32,477 nt of DNA from Devosia sp. (GCF_028290435.1 NZ_JAQGJV010000090.1:1-32477), one strand, 5' to 3'. Positions 7,118-18,103 are shown, numbered from the stretch's first letter. Translations and numbers: made by a program. Notes: generated from the sequence alone by a model not told the origin.

Positions 7118-7249
7118 GCGTTGAGATTTAGGTCAGGCCGCGTCGAGACCGGTGGCTATCGAGAACCGGAGCGGAGCGTACATCTGTATGTGAGCACCGG
7201 AAGCGCAGATAACCGCCGTTCGCAGACCGGCATCACCTAAGCTCAATGC
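7118..7249. repeat. Long imperfect palindrome (cruciform or structured RNA)
   Basis: About 132 bases fold back on themselves: GCGTTGAG (7118-7125) pairs with CTCAATGC (7242-7249), TTAGGT pairs with ACCTAA, two CCGG tracts pair (7167-7170 and 7197-7200), and the apex ACAT-CTGT-ATGT is at 7180-7191. It ends three bases beyond the stop of the DUF1223 gene. The wording resembles extragenic palindromes I associate with Rhizobiales genomes, but I cannot name the family. Confidence 0.6.
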
Positions 7250-7252
7250 GCC

Positions 7253-7996
7253 CTACTTCTCGAACGCGGCAGCGCCGATGATCGCGCCCGGCAGGCCATC
7301 GTCGTCCTGCTGCACCAGCACGGCAACGCCGGTGCTATTCTGGTCGAGCACTTCGTCGAGGGGCAACTTGAGCTGGGCGCCGGTGGCGGCTTCCCACATG
7401 CCCAGCACCTGCCGCTTGGTCACCACCTGGGTATAGACCATGGTCTTGCCGGCATTCTCGCCGCTGTCGATCTTGACTTCGGCCCGATCGCGATAGGTCA
7501 CCAGCCACACCACGGCATCGCTCTCGCCGGCGCGCGGCGGCACGGCGATCTTGAGCATTTGGCTGGTCGTGGTGATGGTCACCGGCAGGCTGAGCGTGGC
7601 GGCATCAAGTGCCGTCTGCACCTCGGTGCGGCGCGAGCCGACCACGTCCTTGGTGCCGTTGATCACCATTTGCGGGGTATAGATGCGCGAGGAATGCCAG
7701 CCCTTGGCATAGGAGCGCTGCAGTTTGGAATTGTCGGCATTTCCGAACGTGTCGGGCCAGCCCACATAGTCCCAATAATCGACATGATAGGCCAGCGCGA
7801 TGACATCATCGTCGTCCGCAAGGCTGGTCAGCAGGGCATCGGCGGGTGGGCAGGAGGCGCAGCCCTGGCTGGTGAACAACTCCACCACCGCCTTGGGATG
7901 GGCTCGCAGCGTCTCCGCCGTCGCCGGAGCGAGCATAGCGAGAACTGCGGCAAAACCAGTCATGAGGCCAAGCAGGCGTCTTGCGATCATGGGCAT
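7253..7996 (-). CDS. Exported DUF1223 thioredoxin-like protein
   Basis: A 247-residue exported protein of the DUF1223 family. Residues 1-28 form a signal peptide ending in PATAE. The mature protein starts with a thioredoxin-like strand (AVVELFTSQGCASCPPADALL); Cys46 and Cys49 form a CxxC motif in a periplasmic thioredoxin-fold context, so a redox role is plausible though unproven. Other conserved blocks are YHVDYWDYVGWPDTFG, IYTPQMVINGTKDVVGSRR and the C-terminal GVAVLVQQDDDGLPGAIIGA. There are two adjacent ATGs (7996, 7990) and no clear ribosome site. The gene is near acnA and the ccm genes, which in my recollection is conserved in related genomes and fits a link to envelope redox chemistry. 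Confidence 0.9.
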   Translation of the reverse strand: MPMIARRLLGLMTGFAAVLAMLAPATAETLRAHPKAVVELFTSQGCASCPPADALLTSLADDDDVIALAYHVDYWDYVGWPDTFGNADNSKLQRSYAKGWHSSRIYTPQMVINGTKDVVGSRRTEVQTALDAATLSLPVTITTTSQMLKIAVPPRAGESDAVVWLVTYRDRAEVKIDSGENAGKTMVYTQVVTKRQVLGMWEAATGAQLKLPLDEVLDQNSTGVAVLVQQDDDGLPGAIIGAAAFEK

Positions 7997-8076
7997 TCTT
8001 GTAAGTCAGCCCGACATGGTCTCGCCAGTCAATTCAGGGTGAGAAGGCAAATTGCTGCGGCGCAAGGTTTTCTGCG

Positions 8077-8457
8077 CTAATAATCGCGAAAAACCGCTTC
8101 GAGATTATAGCCATCGGGGTCCAGCACATAGGCAGCGTGATAGCGCGGATCGTATTTTTCGCGCGGACCGGGTGCGCCGTTGTCGCGGCCCCCAGCAGCC
8201 AGGGCCGCGTCGTAAAATGCCCGCAACGCCTCGGCGCTTTCGGCCGGGAAGGCGAAATGGATTGCCTCGGGATGCGGCACACCCTGCTTGAGCCAGAAAT
8301 ACAAGGCGCGATTGCTGCCGAACCCGATCAGGTCGGCATGACCGTGCGGCCCCTCATAGTGCACGCCGTGGGTAATGCCGAGCGGCGCCAGGGCCGCGCG
8401 GTAGAAGGCTGTGGACCGTTCGGTGTCGGAGACGGTGAGGACGATATGATCGAGCAT
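8077..8457 (-). CDS. VOC-family protein (glyoxalase/bleomycin-resistance fold)
   Basis: A 126-residue vicinal-oxygen-chelate domain protein. The fold signature is visible: MLDHIVLTVSDTERSTAFYRAALAPLG at the N-terminus and AAYVLDPDGYNLEAVFRDY at the end. Probable metal ligands are His4, His67 (in AIHFAF) and Glu120. This single-domain subgroup often lacks a known substrate. The start at 8457 has an AAGGAAA ribosome site. It is in the same direction as the DUF1223 gene, 80 bases upstream, and divergent from the exported orphan protein, with 140 bases between. Confidence 0.88.
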   Translation of the reverse strand: MLDHIVLTVSDTERSTAFYRAALAPLGITHGVHYEGPHGHADLIGFGSNRALYFWLKQGVPHPEAIHFAFPAESAEALRAFYDAALAAGGRDNGAPGPREKYDPRYHAAYVLDPDGYNLEAVFRDY

Positions 8458-8597
8458 GGCGTTTCCTTTGCTGGCAAGGCGGTCCTAGCCGCCCCTGGTG
8501 TCAGGCGCTGTCAGCAGTAAACCTTTGCCAGAATACAAATTGCCGGGCCGCGCGGGTTCTGCTCTGCTGCCCAACAGGACATTTGGGGGAATAGAGC

Positions 8598-9317
8598 ATG
8601 CGAACATTTCTACGACGGATACCAACGGCCTTGTGGCTCATCGTCGCGACGATGATTTCAGCAGGCCCCGTCGCCGCACAGGATCTGGGTGGCGTGACCA
8701 ATATGACCCGCAGTCCCGGGCACGGCACCCAGGTCGAATACGTGGCCGAGGGCGGCAAGACTTATCTCTGGTATCCGGGCAATACCAACATCCTCAAGGG
8801 CCAATGGAAACTCGAGGACGGCAATATGTGCTTTGCTTATGGGCCAAACAGCTACAACCCGGTGACCAAGCAGCGCGGCGGCTGGGAATGCGAGCCCGTC
8901 CGGGCCTATCAGGGCGGCATCGCCAAGCAGGTGTCGGGCGATCCGATGGGCCTGGCGGGACGCCGTGCAGTGCCGTTCGATCTGACCGGCCAGTCGATCT
9001 CGCTCGACCAGATCCTCGCCATGGTGATCAATCCGGGCCCACCTGCCATTGGCGGGGATTTCAGTTGCGAGGGCGTCATCGCCAATGCCGAACGCAGCAA
9101 AAGCGACATGTCGATCGCAGCCGGCACGTATTTCAGCGGCATGTTCATGGGCAAACGCTGCGTCGATGTGGACTATGCGCGCGCCTTTGCTCTCGCCGAG
9201 AAATCCGGCACCGGCGTGGACGGCTATCTCAAGGTGCTGCGCGAGCGCGCCGCCACCGGCAATCCAAGGGCCGAATCGGCACTGCGCCGCCTGGGCTACG
9301 AACTCACCGCCGACTAA
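8598..9317 (+). CDS. Exported protein of unknown function
   Basis: A 239-residue protein I cannot assign to a family with confidence. A signal peptide is clear (RRIPTALWLIVATMISAGPVAAQ, AxA cleavage before DLGG). The mature part has an aromatic-rich segment, GGKTYLWYPGNTNILKGQWKLEDGNMCFAYG, that loosely resembles DUF995-type exported proteins. It has four cysteines (in NMCFAY, GWECEP, DFSCEG, KRCVD) that could form two disulfides in the periplasm, and a helical, alanine-rich C-terminus (LRERAATGNPRAESALRRLGYEL) resembling a single Sel1-like repeat. GGGGGA seven bases before the ATG is a good ribosome site. A bidirectional terminator follows. It is convergent with acnA. Confidence 0.85.
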   Translation: MRTFLRRIPTALWLIVATMISAGPVAAQDLGGVTNMTRSPGHGTQVEYVAEGGKTYLWYPGNTNILKGQWKLEDGNMCFAYGPNSYNPVTKQRGGWECEPVRAYQGGIAKQVSGDPMGLAGRRAVPFDLTGQSISLDQILAMVINPGPPAIGGDFSCEGVIANAERSKSDMSIAAGTYFSGMFMGKRCVDVDYARAFALAEKSGTGVDGYLKVLRERAATGNPRAESALRRLGYELTAD

Positions 9318-9319
9318 CA

Positions 9320-9347
9320 AAAATGGCGGCCCACAGGCCGCCATTTT
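9320..9347. terminator. Bidirectional terminator between the exported orphan gene and acnA
   Basis: A perfect 12-bp stem, AAAATGGCGGCC and its complement, encloses the tetraloop CACA. Reading plus it ends in TTTT; reading minus it ends in a run of five T. It serves both convergent genes. Confidence 0.92.
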
Positions 9348-9368
9348 AAAATCCGAAACCCGAAAGCC

Positions 9369-12041
<2,673 letters not shown>

Positions 12042-12139
12042 CGGGTCCCGCCCTGTCATTCGATTTGCTGCTGTGAAGACAGTGTTTAGCCCGCCGGCCG
12101 TTAACACCGCCTTTTCTGGAATGACTCCAAACTAATGGC

Positions 12140-12168
12140 GTTATAGAGAACAAAGATTGGGCTTGCCA
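12140..12168 (-). promoter_or_regulatory. Candidate acnA promoter
   Basis: On the minus strand TGGCAA and TATAAC are exactly 17 bases apart. The -10 hexamer matches five of six consensus bases, the -35 only three. Transcription would start near 12133, giving a leader of about 90 bases. Confidence 0.35.
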
Positions 12169-12200
12169 GCACGACCATGGCTTCAATACGAGAAGGGGTC

Positions 12201-12836
12201 ATGACCGAACGGCAAGTCTTTGGCTCCCTGGCCCTTTCCGCGCACGCTCTGGCCGTCGGCCGCGGCGGCATTGCGCTTGCCCAAGGGCTGGAATTCAAGG
12301 TCCAAAACGGCAAATGCCTGCTGCTGCGCGGCCCCAATGGGGTTGGTAAATCCACCCTGTTGCTGACGCTGGCCGGGATCGTCGAGGCTTTGGACGGATC
12401 GTTCAAACTGGAGGGTCCCACGTCCGAAGATGGCCCGCTGCTCCACTATTGCGGCCACCGCAATGCGATCAAGCCGCGATTGAGTGTGCTGGAGAACCTC
12501 GACTTCTGGGCGCAGCTCAATGGCCCGACCGGCGCCGCATCCCTTGAGGCTTTGGAGACCGTCGGTCTCGATCATGTGGCGGGGCTCGACGCTGGCTATC
12601 TTTCTGCCGGCCAGGGCCGCCGGCTCGCCCTCGCGCGGCTGCTGGTTTCGGCGCGCCCGCTGTGGCTGCTCGATGAACCCACCGCCGCGCTCGATACCGA
12701 AGGCCATGACCTTGTCACGCGCCTGATCGACGCGCATCTGGAGGCTGGCGGGCTGGTGGTCGCCGCCACTCACGATCCGATCACCCCTACCGATCCCAAC
12801 CGTGTCGAAACCCTGGTCATGGCGGGTATCCATTGA
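12201..12836 (+). CDS. ccmA: Heme exporter ATP-binding protein CcmA
   Basis: A 211-residue ABC ATPase of the cytochrome c maturation (System I) CcmABCD complex; ATP hydrolysis releases holo-CcmE from CcmC at the periplasmic face. Walker A GPNGVGKS is at residues 44-51, the signature LSAGQ at 134-138 and Walker B LLDEP at 156-160. YCGHRNAIKPRLSVLENL is a typical CcmA segment between them. The start at 12201 has AGAAGGGG just upstream; an ATG eight codons earlier lacks one. It is the first gene of a tightly overlapping unit: its stop overlaps the ccmB start. Confidence 0.96.
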   Translation: MTERQVFGSLALSAHALAVGRGGIALAQGLEFKVQNGKCLLLRGPNGVGKSTLLLTLAGIVEALDGSFKLEGPTSEDGPLLHYCGHRNAIKPRLSVLENLDFWAQLNGPTGAASLEALETVGLDHVAGLDAGYLSAGQGRRLALARLLVSARPLWLLDEPTAALDTEGHDLVTRLIDAHLEAGGLVVAATHDPITPTDPNRVETLVMAGIH

Positions 12837-13498
12837 GCGCCTTCGCCGCCGTTATCGCCCGCGAACTGCGCCTCTCAATCCGCACCGGCGGCGACGTGCT
12901 GACGCTGGTGCTGTTCTTCGTCATGATCGGCGTTGTCGTGCCCTTCGCCGTTGGCCCCGATCGCGAACTGCTCTCCCGCCTCGCGCCGGGCGTAGTCTGG
13001 ATCGCCGCGTTCCTGTCCATGCTGCTCGGGCTCGACCGGCTGTTCCGCGCCGACCATGAGGACGGCACGCTGATCCTGTTGCGCCATGCCGACCTGCCGT
13101 TTTGGGCCGTGGTTGCCGCAAAAGTGATGGCCCACTGGGTCGTCTCGGCCGTGCCGCTGATCGTCGCCAGCCCACTCCTCGCAGTCATGCTGGCGCTCGA
13201 TGGCAGCGCCTTCTGGCGGGTCGTGCTGTCGCTGCTGGTCGGCACTCCCGCACTGGCGGCTTTGGGCGCCATCGGGGCCGCCGTCACCGTATCGATTCGG
13301 CGCGGCGGGTTGATTGCGCCGGTGCTGATCCTGCCTTTGGCGGTGCCGGTGCTCATCTTTGGCGTCGGCGCCATTTCCACCGGGCCGGGACCGGACCTTT
13401 CCGGCTCCGCCCTGTTGTTCCTTGCGGCAATCAGCCTCATCACGCTGGCGCTCTCTCCCTTCGCCGCCGCCCTTGCGATAAGCTCGGGCGAGGATTAG
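12833..13498 (+). CDS. ccmB: Heme exporter membrane protein CcmB
   Basis: A 221-residue inner-membrane subunit partnered with CcmA. Six hydrophobic segments are visible, with the family blocks LVLFFVMIGVVVPFAVGPD, GVVWIAAFLSMLLGLDRLFRADHEDGTL and ISLITLALSPFAAALA. The start is TTG at 12833, embedded in TTGA that also contains the ccmA stop (four-base overlap); GGCGGG upstream can serve as ribosome site and no ATG lies nearby that would keep the first helix. Translational coupling to ccmA is therefore likely. It stops ten bases before ccmC. Confidence 0.95.
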   Translation: MSAFAAVIARELRLSIRTGGDVLTLVLFFVMIGVVVPFAVGPDRELLSRLAPGVVWIAAFLSMLLGLDRLFRADHEDGTLILLRHADLPFWAVVAAKVMAHWVVSAVPLIVASPLLAVMLALDGSAFWRVVLSLLVGTPALAALGAIGAAVTVSIRRGGLIAPVLILPLAVPVLIFGVGAISTGPGPDLSGSALLFLAAISLITLALSPFAAALAISSGED

Positions 13499-13507
13499 GA
13501 CCGTCCG

Positions 13508-14272
13508 ATGACCACCGACACCGCGCCAAAACCCAGTTTCTGGAACCGCCTCGCCCATCCTGGCCAGTTCGTGGCGTTGACGCGGCCATTGCTGTGGCCG
13601 CTGACCATCATCACCGCGGCACTGTTTATCGCTGGATTGTGGTTCGCCTTCTTCAATTCGCCCGAGGACTACCAGATGGGCGATACGGTGCGCATCATGT
13701 ACATCCACGTGCCCACCGCCTGGCTCAGCCAGTTCGTCTACGGCATCATGGCGGTCTCGGCGATCGGCTCGCTGGTCTGGCGCCACCCCATGGCCGACGT
13801 CTCGATGAAAGCCGCCGCGCCATTGGGCGCCACCTTCACCGCATTGGCGCTGTTCACCGGCTCGCTCTGGGGTCGTCCCACCTGGGGCACGTTCTGGGAA
13901 TGGGACGGGCGCATGACCTCGACCCTGGTGCTGCTGCTGATTTATCTGGGCATCGTGGCGCTGTGGCGCGCCTTCGATGACCAGCTCCGCGCCGCCCGCG
14001 TCATCGCGGTGTTCACCCTGGTGGGCGCCATCAACATTCCCATCATCAAGTTTTCGGTCGATTGGTGGAGCACACTGCACCAGCCCTCGAGCGTCTTCAC
14101 CATGAGCGGCCCGCATATGCCGCCTTCGATCCTGACGCCGCTGCTGGTGATGGCCATCGCCTTCACCATGCTGTTCCTGACCCTGCATCTCAAAGCCATG
14201 CATACCGAAGTCGCCCGCCGCCGCCTGATGGCGCTGCAGCGCCAGGCCGCCCAAACCGGAAAAACGGCATGA
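13508..14272 (+). CDS. ccmC: Heme handling protein CcmC
   Basis: A 254-residue membrane protein that binds heme at the periplasmic face and passes it to the chaperone CcmE. The tryptophan-rich heme-handling block is clear: WGRPTWGTFWEWDGRMTS, with flanking histidine motifs YIHVPTAWLSQF before it and DWWSTLHQPSSVF after it. Six hydrophobic helices are expected. The ATG at 13508 is preceded by TAGGA. Its stop overlaps the ccmD start as ATGA. The C-terminus is slightly extended and basic. Confidence 0.96.
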   Translation: MTTDTAPKPSFWNRLAHPGQFVALTRPLLWPLTIITAALFIAGLWFAFFNSPEDYQMGDTVRIMYIHVPTAWLSQFVYGIMAVSAIGSLVWRHPMADVSMKAAAPLGATFTALALFTGSLWGRPTWGTFWEWDGRMTSTLVLLLIYLGIVALWRAFDDQLRAARVIAVFTLVGAINIPIIKFSVDWWSTLHQPSSVFTMSGPHMPPSILTPLLVMAIAFTMLFLTLHLKAMHTEVARRRLMALQRQAAQTGKTA

Positions 14273-14442
14273 TCAACCTTGGCCCCCACGCCGTCTTCAT
14301 CATCTGTGCCTATGCGGGCGTCACCCTCGCTGTCGCCGCATTGATCTTCTGGACGCTATTCGACGCTCGCCGCACCGCGAGCAAAATGGCGGCGCTGGAA
14401 GCGCGCGGCATTCGCCGCCGCTCCGCGGGACCTGCCGCCTGA
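14269..14442 (+). CDS. ccmD: Heme exporter protein CcmD
   Basis: A 57-residue single-helix protein (AVFIICAYAGVTLAVAALIFWTLFDARRTASKMAALEARGIRRRS) that stabilises the CcmC-CcmE-CcmAB complex. One membrane helix followed by a basic, arginine-rich tail and the LEARGIRRR element are typical. The start overlaps the ccmC stop (ATGA) and the stop overlaps the ccmG start (TGATG), so position strongly supports the call. Confidence 0.93.
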   Translation: MINLGPHAVFIICAYAGVTLAVAALIFWTLFDARRTASKMAALEARGIRRRSAGPAA

Positions 14443-14975
14443 TGCGCTTTGTATTATTCGCCCTGCCGCTAGTGGTGCTGGTCGCGCTGTTCGCCATCTT
14501 CGCCGGCTCGATCAACCGCGACCCCAGCCTGATCCGCTCGGTGATGATCGACAAGCCAGCGCCTCAGTTTACCCTGGCCCCCGTCGCGGCGCTCGGCGTG
14601 CCGGGCTTCGATACCGCCAGCCTCAAGGGCCAGGTGACCGTGGTCAACGTCTTTGCCAGCTGGTGCATTCCCTGCCGCGCCGAGCATCCGCTCCTGACGG
14701 CCATGAAGGACGTCGCCGGCGTGCGCCTCTTCGGCATCAACCAGAGTGACGCGCCCGAAAACGCCAAGAAATTCCTCGATGAGCTGGGTAATCCCTATGA
14801 TGCCGTCGGCGCCGACAGCGATCGCCGCGTCTCCATCGACTGGGGCGTCTATGGCGTGCCCGAAACCTTCGTGGTCAATGCCGATGGGATTATAACCTTC
14901 AAGGTCACCGGCCCGCTGACCCCGCAAACGCTGGACAACGAACTGCTCCCCGCCATCGCCAAGGCGCGCGGCTGA
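14442..14975 (+). CDS. ccmG: Cytochrome c maturation thiol:disulfide oxidoreductase CcmG/DsbE
   Basis: A 177-residue membrane-anchored periplasmic thioredoxin-like protein that reduces the CXXCH thiols of apocytochrome c. An N-terminal anchor (residues 2-22) is followed by the DsbE-type domain with active site WCIPC (Cys75, Cys78), the acidic GINQSDAPENAKKFL insertion and the cis-proline loop GVYGVPETFVV. The start is fused to the ccmD stop. The cluster ends here; ccmE, ccmF, ccmH and ccmI are not in the window, as is common in this group. Confidence 0.96.
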   Translation: MRFVLFALPLVVLVALFAIFAGSINRDPSLIRSVMIDKPAPQFTLAPVAALGVPGFDTASLKGQVTVVNVFASWCIPCRAEHPLLTAMKDVAGVRLFGINQSDAPENAKKFLDELGNPYDAVGADSDRRVSIDWGVYGVPETFVVNADGIITFKVTGPLTPQTLDNELLPAIAKARG

Positions 14976-14978
14976 GCC

Positions 14979-15383
14979 ATGGCGGATGCTCCGTACGGCT
15001 GGGAGGTCGAAGACGGCGCCATCGTCCTGCCCGGCGGCGGGACCTATACCCTAAAACCCCAACCCATCCCCCTGGCCACCATCACCGCCACGCGCATCGA
15101 GCGCCTTCGCCGCTGGTCCAATGACGCCCTCTTCTGCATTGCCATCGGCATCGGCACCAGCGCCCTTGGCCTGGTCGTCCCCGACTTCGGCCTCACCACC
15201 TTCGTGCTGGGCTTCGCCCTCATCGTCATTGGCCTGTTGATCGCGCTGTTCACCAAGCCGGTCTACGCGCTGATCGTCAGCAGCGGCGGTGCAGAGACGG
15301 TGGTGGCCAAAGACCCCAACAGAGCCACGCTCGAAGCCGCTAGCGCCGCGCTCGACCGGCTGCGCGCTTCCGAACCAACCTAA
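14979..15383 (+). CDS. Small two-helix membrane protein, DUF6232-like
   Basis: 134 residues, beginning three bases after the ccmG stop. Two hydrophobic helices (about 49-66 and 70-90) form a hairpin. The N-terminal part ([28 protein letters not shown]) and the C-terminal part ([31 protein letters not shown]) resemble the layout of DUF6232 proteins, in which a beta strand-rich start, two helices and a cytoplasmic tail are seen. I am not certain of the family. Despite the spacing, nothing ties it functionally to cytochrome c maturation. Its stop overlaps that of the convergent DUF1674 gene. Confidence 0.75.
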   Translation: MADAPYGWEVEDGAIVLPGGGTYTLKPQPIPLATITATRIERLRRWSNDALFCIAIGIGTSALGLVVPDFGLTTFVLGFALIVIGLLIALFTKPVYALIVSSGGAETVVAKDPNRATLEAASAALDRLRASEPT

Positions 15384-15577
15384 AAGTCGCTGGTCAGCCC
15401 CTTGATCTCCCAATCCCCATAACGCGCGGGCTCCAGTCCGCCGCGGCCGCCCTTTTCGGCTGGGGCGCTGGCGACTTTGGCCTCGATTTCGCGCCGCCGC
15501 GCTTCGGCCTCGGCGAGCGCCCGCTGGGCGGCGGGTGTCAAAGGCTTGCGTGGCGCATCCTGAATTTCGTCGGACAT
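15380..15577 (-). CDS. DUF1674 protein (SDHAF4-like succinate dehydrogenase assembly factor)
   Basis: A 65-residue soluble protein. The C-terminal block [22 protein letters not shown] is the DUF1674/SDHAF4 signature; in eukaryotes and some bacteria this family helps flavinylated SdhA join SdhB. The N-terminal half is a charged alanine-rich helix ([19 protein letters not shown]). The ATG at 15577 has a strong GAAGGAGGG ribosome site. It is divergent from htpX with 96 bases between, a region holding overlapping palindromes at 15613-15634. Confidence 0.9.
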   Translation of the reverse strand: MSDEIQDAPRKPLTPAAQRALAEAEARRREIEAKVASAPAEKGGRGGLEPARYGDWEIKGLTSDF

Positions 15578-15612
15578 CGAGCCCTCCTTCATTACGCTTT
15601 GGTCATCCGCAC

Positions 15613-15634
15613 TTGCATGCAACCATCGGTTGCA
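15613..15634. promoter_or_regulatory. Overlapping palindromes in the DUF1674-htpX promoter region
   Basis: TTGCATGCAA (15613-15622) is a perfect palindrome and overlaps TGCAACC-ATC-GGTTGCA (15618-15634), a perfect inverted repeat. Both lie in the 96-base divergent region. An operator is plausible but unidentified. Confidence 0.4.
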
Positions 15635-15673
15635 CGACATATTTGCCTGTCACGCGCGTTTGTCGAGGTCCCG

Positions 15674-16660
15674 ATGTTCAATGCCTTCCGCACCACCGTC
15701 CTCCTGGCTGCGCTGACCGCGATCTTCATGGCGGTCGGCTATTTCATCGGCGGCTCCGGCGGCATGATGATCGCCTTCGGCGTGGCGCTGGTGACCAATC
15801 TCATCGGCTACTGGAATTCCGACCAGCTTGTGCTGCGCATGCAGAATGCCCAGCCGGTCGAGAGAAGCCGCGTGCCCGAACTCTATGACATGGTCGACAC
15901 GCTGTCCAAGCGCGCCGGTATTCCCACCCCGGCCGTCTATGTCATCGAGACCGACCAGCCCAATGCCTTCGCCACCGGGCGCGATCCTAATCACGCCGCG
16001 GTCGCCGTCTCCACCGGCCTGCTGCGAAGCCTGCAAACCCGCGAAATCGCCGGCGTCGTCGCCCACGAGCTGGCCCATATCCGCAACCGCGACACACTGA
16101 CCATGACCATCACCGCCACCTTTGCGGGTGCCATCGGCATGCTGGCGCAGTTCGGCTTCTTCTTTGGCGGCGGTGGCAATAACCGCAACAATCCGCTCGG
16201 GCCCTTTGGCGGCATTTTGATGCTGATCCTTGCCCCTATGGCCGCAGCTCTGGTCCAGATGGCGGTCAGCCGCACCCGCGAATACGAGGCCGACCGCCAC
16301 GGCGCCGAGATTTCCGGCGATCCACTGGCTCTGGCCTCGGCACTGGGCAAGATCGCCGCCAGCGCCGGCCACACCGTCAATGTCGCGGCCGAACGCAGCC
16401 CCGCCATGGCCCATATGTACATCATCAATCCCCTGTCGGGCCGAGCCATGGACAACCTGTTTTCCACCCACCCCGATACCGGCAATCGCATTAATGCACT
16501 GCGCCAGCTTGCAGCGGAGATGAGTGTGGACGATAAGGGCCGCAGGCCTCAGCCCCGTCCAACCGCGCAGAACACTGCGCCGGTCAGCGGCGGCGGCTGG
16601 CGCGTGCCGACTGTCGGACGAACCGACGAGGACGGCGGACAACGGGGTCCCTGGGGCTAA
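15674..16660 (+). CDS. htpX: Zinc metalloprotease HtpX
   Basis: A 328-residue membrane-bound M48 protease that degrades damaged membrane proteins together with FtsH. Two N-terminal helices are followed by [13 protein letters not shown] (zinc ligands His131 and His135, catalytic Glu132), two further helices around a GGGGNN loop, and [19 protein letters not shown] with the third ligand. The C-terminal 40 residues are a proline-rich, low-complexity extension beyond the protease domain. The start MFNAFRTT has GAGG five bases upstream; the open frame further upstream crosses the promoter region. rsmB follows after nine bases. Confidence 0.96.
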   Translation: MFNAFRTTVLLAALTAIFMAVGYFIGGSGGMMIAFGVALVTNLIGYWNSDQLVLRMQNAQPVERSRVPELYDMVDTLSKRAGIPTPAVYVIETDQPNAFATGRDPNHAAVAVSTGLLRSLQTREIAGVVAHELAHIRNRDTLTMTITATFAGAIGMLAQFGFFFGGGGNNRNNPLGPFGGILMLILAPMAAALVQMAVSRTREYEADRHGAEISGDPLALASALGKIAASAGHTVNVAAERSPAMAHMYIINPLSGRAMDNLFSTHPDTGNRINALRQLAAEMSVDDKGRRPQPRPTAQNTAPVSGGGWRVPTVGRTDEDGGQRGPWG

Positions 16661-16669
16661 GAGCACCTA

Positions 16670-17974
16670 TTGGCTAAGTCTAAAAAACCTGAACCGGCGG
16701 GACTTGCGCTTCGCCTCGCCGCCGCGCAGCGCCTCCGCGCTGTCCTCAACGGCGACAATTTCATTCCGCTGGGGGCCAGCGACGTCGCCGACAGCCGCGA
16801 CCGCGCGCTGGCCAACCGGCTGGTGACCACCGCCCTGCGCCGCCAGGGCCAACTCAATTTCATCATCCATGCGCTGCTCGACAAGGGCATGCCCGGCAAG
16901 TCCGGTACCTTCGAGGCCGTGCTGCGCCTAAGCCTGGCGCAACTGGTGTTCCTGCCCGATCTGGGCGCTCACAGCGCGCTGTTTCTCGCCGTCGAGGCGG
17001 TCAAGCGCGACACCAAGGCCCGCCACCTGTCCGGGCTGATGAATGCCGTATTGCGCACTGCCCAGGCCAATTCGGCCAAGTTCTCAATGCTCGAAGACGA
17101 CCTGCTCATCCCCGACACCTTTGGGGATACCTGGCTCAAGGCCTATGGGGAGGACGCCATCGATGCCTTCACCGAGGCTTTGCTGGCCGGTGCTCCCCTG
17201 GATATCACCCTCAAGCAGAATGACCCCGAACTGATCGAAGCGCTGGGCGCCAGCCCGGTGATCGTCGACACGGTGCGTGTCGATACCCGCGACCGCCCCG
17301 TCGAAGCCCTGCCCGGCTTTGCCGAGGGAAGCTGGTGGGTGCAGGATGCCGCCTCCGCCATTCCGGCACGCCTGCTGAACCTGCCCGCCGGCTCGCGCGT
17401 GCTCGATCTCTGCGCCGCTCCCGGCGGCAAGACCGCGCAACTGATCAAGGCCGGCTATGCCGTCACCGCGCTCGACAACGATGCCAAGCGCATCGAACGG
17501 CTCAGCGAAAACCTTGCCCGTCTCAACTACAACGCCGACATCGTCACCGCCGATGCCGGCACTTACGCGCCCGCCGGTCTCTTCGATGGCGTGCTGCTCG
17601 ACGCCCCCTGTTCGGCCACCGGAACGTTCCGTCGCCATCCCGAGGTGATCTGGCACCGCTCGGTCGCCGATGTCGAAGGCCGTGTCCGCCTGCAGCGTTC
17701 GCTGCTGATCAATGCCCTGCGCTGCCTCAAACCCGAAGGCGTGCTGATCTATTGCGTCTGTTCGCTCGAGCCCGCCGAGGGCGAAAAGCAGGTGCAATGG
17801 GCACTCGATACCCTGCCGGGCCTCGATCTGCTGCCGATTTCCAAGGACGAGATGCCGGGTCTGGAACAGGCCGTGCTGCCCTCTGGCCTCGTGCGGACCC
17901 ATCCCGGCATGCGGCCCAATAATCTCGACGGCGGCATGGATGGCTTTTTCGTCGCCCGTTTCCGGCGCCGCTGA
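16670..17974 (+). CDS. rsmB: 16S rRNA (cytosine-C5) methyltransferase, RsmB/Fmu type
   Basis: A 434-residue SAM-dependent enzyme; RsmB methylates C967 of 16S rRNA. The N-terminal third is a NusB-like RNA-binding domain (QRLRAVLNGDNF to HLSGLMNAVLR). The methyltransferase part has the SAM loop DLCAAPGGKTAQLI, motif IV DAPCSATGTFRRHPEVIW (Cys314) and motif VI YCVCSLEPAEGE with the catalytic Cys364. The start is TTG at 16670; no ATG is near and the N-terminal residues fit the family. The ribosome site is weak, so coupling to htpX is possible. The assignment to RsmB rather than another NSUN-type enzyme rests on the fused NusB domain. Confidence 0.93.
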   Translation: MAKSKKPEPAGLALRLAAAQRLRAVLNGDNFIPLGASDVADSRDRALANRLVTTALRRQGQLNFIIHALLDKGMPGKSGTFEAVLRLSLAQLVFLPDLGAHSALFLAVEAVKRDTKARHLSGLMNAVLRTAQANSAKFSMLEDDLLIPDTFGDTWLKAYGEDAIDAFTEALLAGAPLDITLKQNDPELIEALGASPVIVDTVRVDTRDRPVEALPGFAEGSWWVQDAASAIPARLLNLPAGSRVLDLCAAPGGKTAQLIKAGYAVTALDNDAKRIERLSENLARLNYNADIVTADAGTYAPAGLFDGVLLDAPCSATGTFRRHPEVIWHRSVADVEGRVRLQRSLLINALRCLKPEGVLIYCVCSLEPAEGEKQVQWALDTLPGLDLLPISKDEMPGLEQAVLPSGLVRTHPGMRPNNLDGGMDGFFVARFRRR

Positions 17975-18103
17975 ACCTTGCGGGGATTACGGCTTGGTGG
18001 TTACGGACAGGTTAACTCCATGATGCTAGAGTCGGCGCTATGCGAGTGCGAACCAGAATACGCCCGGACAAACTATTGAGCGGCATGACCACATACATTT
18101 CCA

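Noticed and set aside
12875..14254. Minus-strand open frame of about 460 codons opposite ccmB and ccmC
   Set aside because: The translation is low-complexity (His, Gln, Gly, Arg) and it opposes two certain genes.
15612..15642. Heat-shock (RpoH) promoter for htpX based on CTTG and CATAT
   Set aside because: The spacing between the two elements (22 bases) is too long for the alphaproteobacterial consensus.
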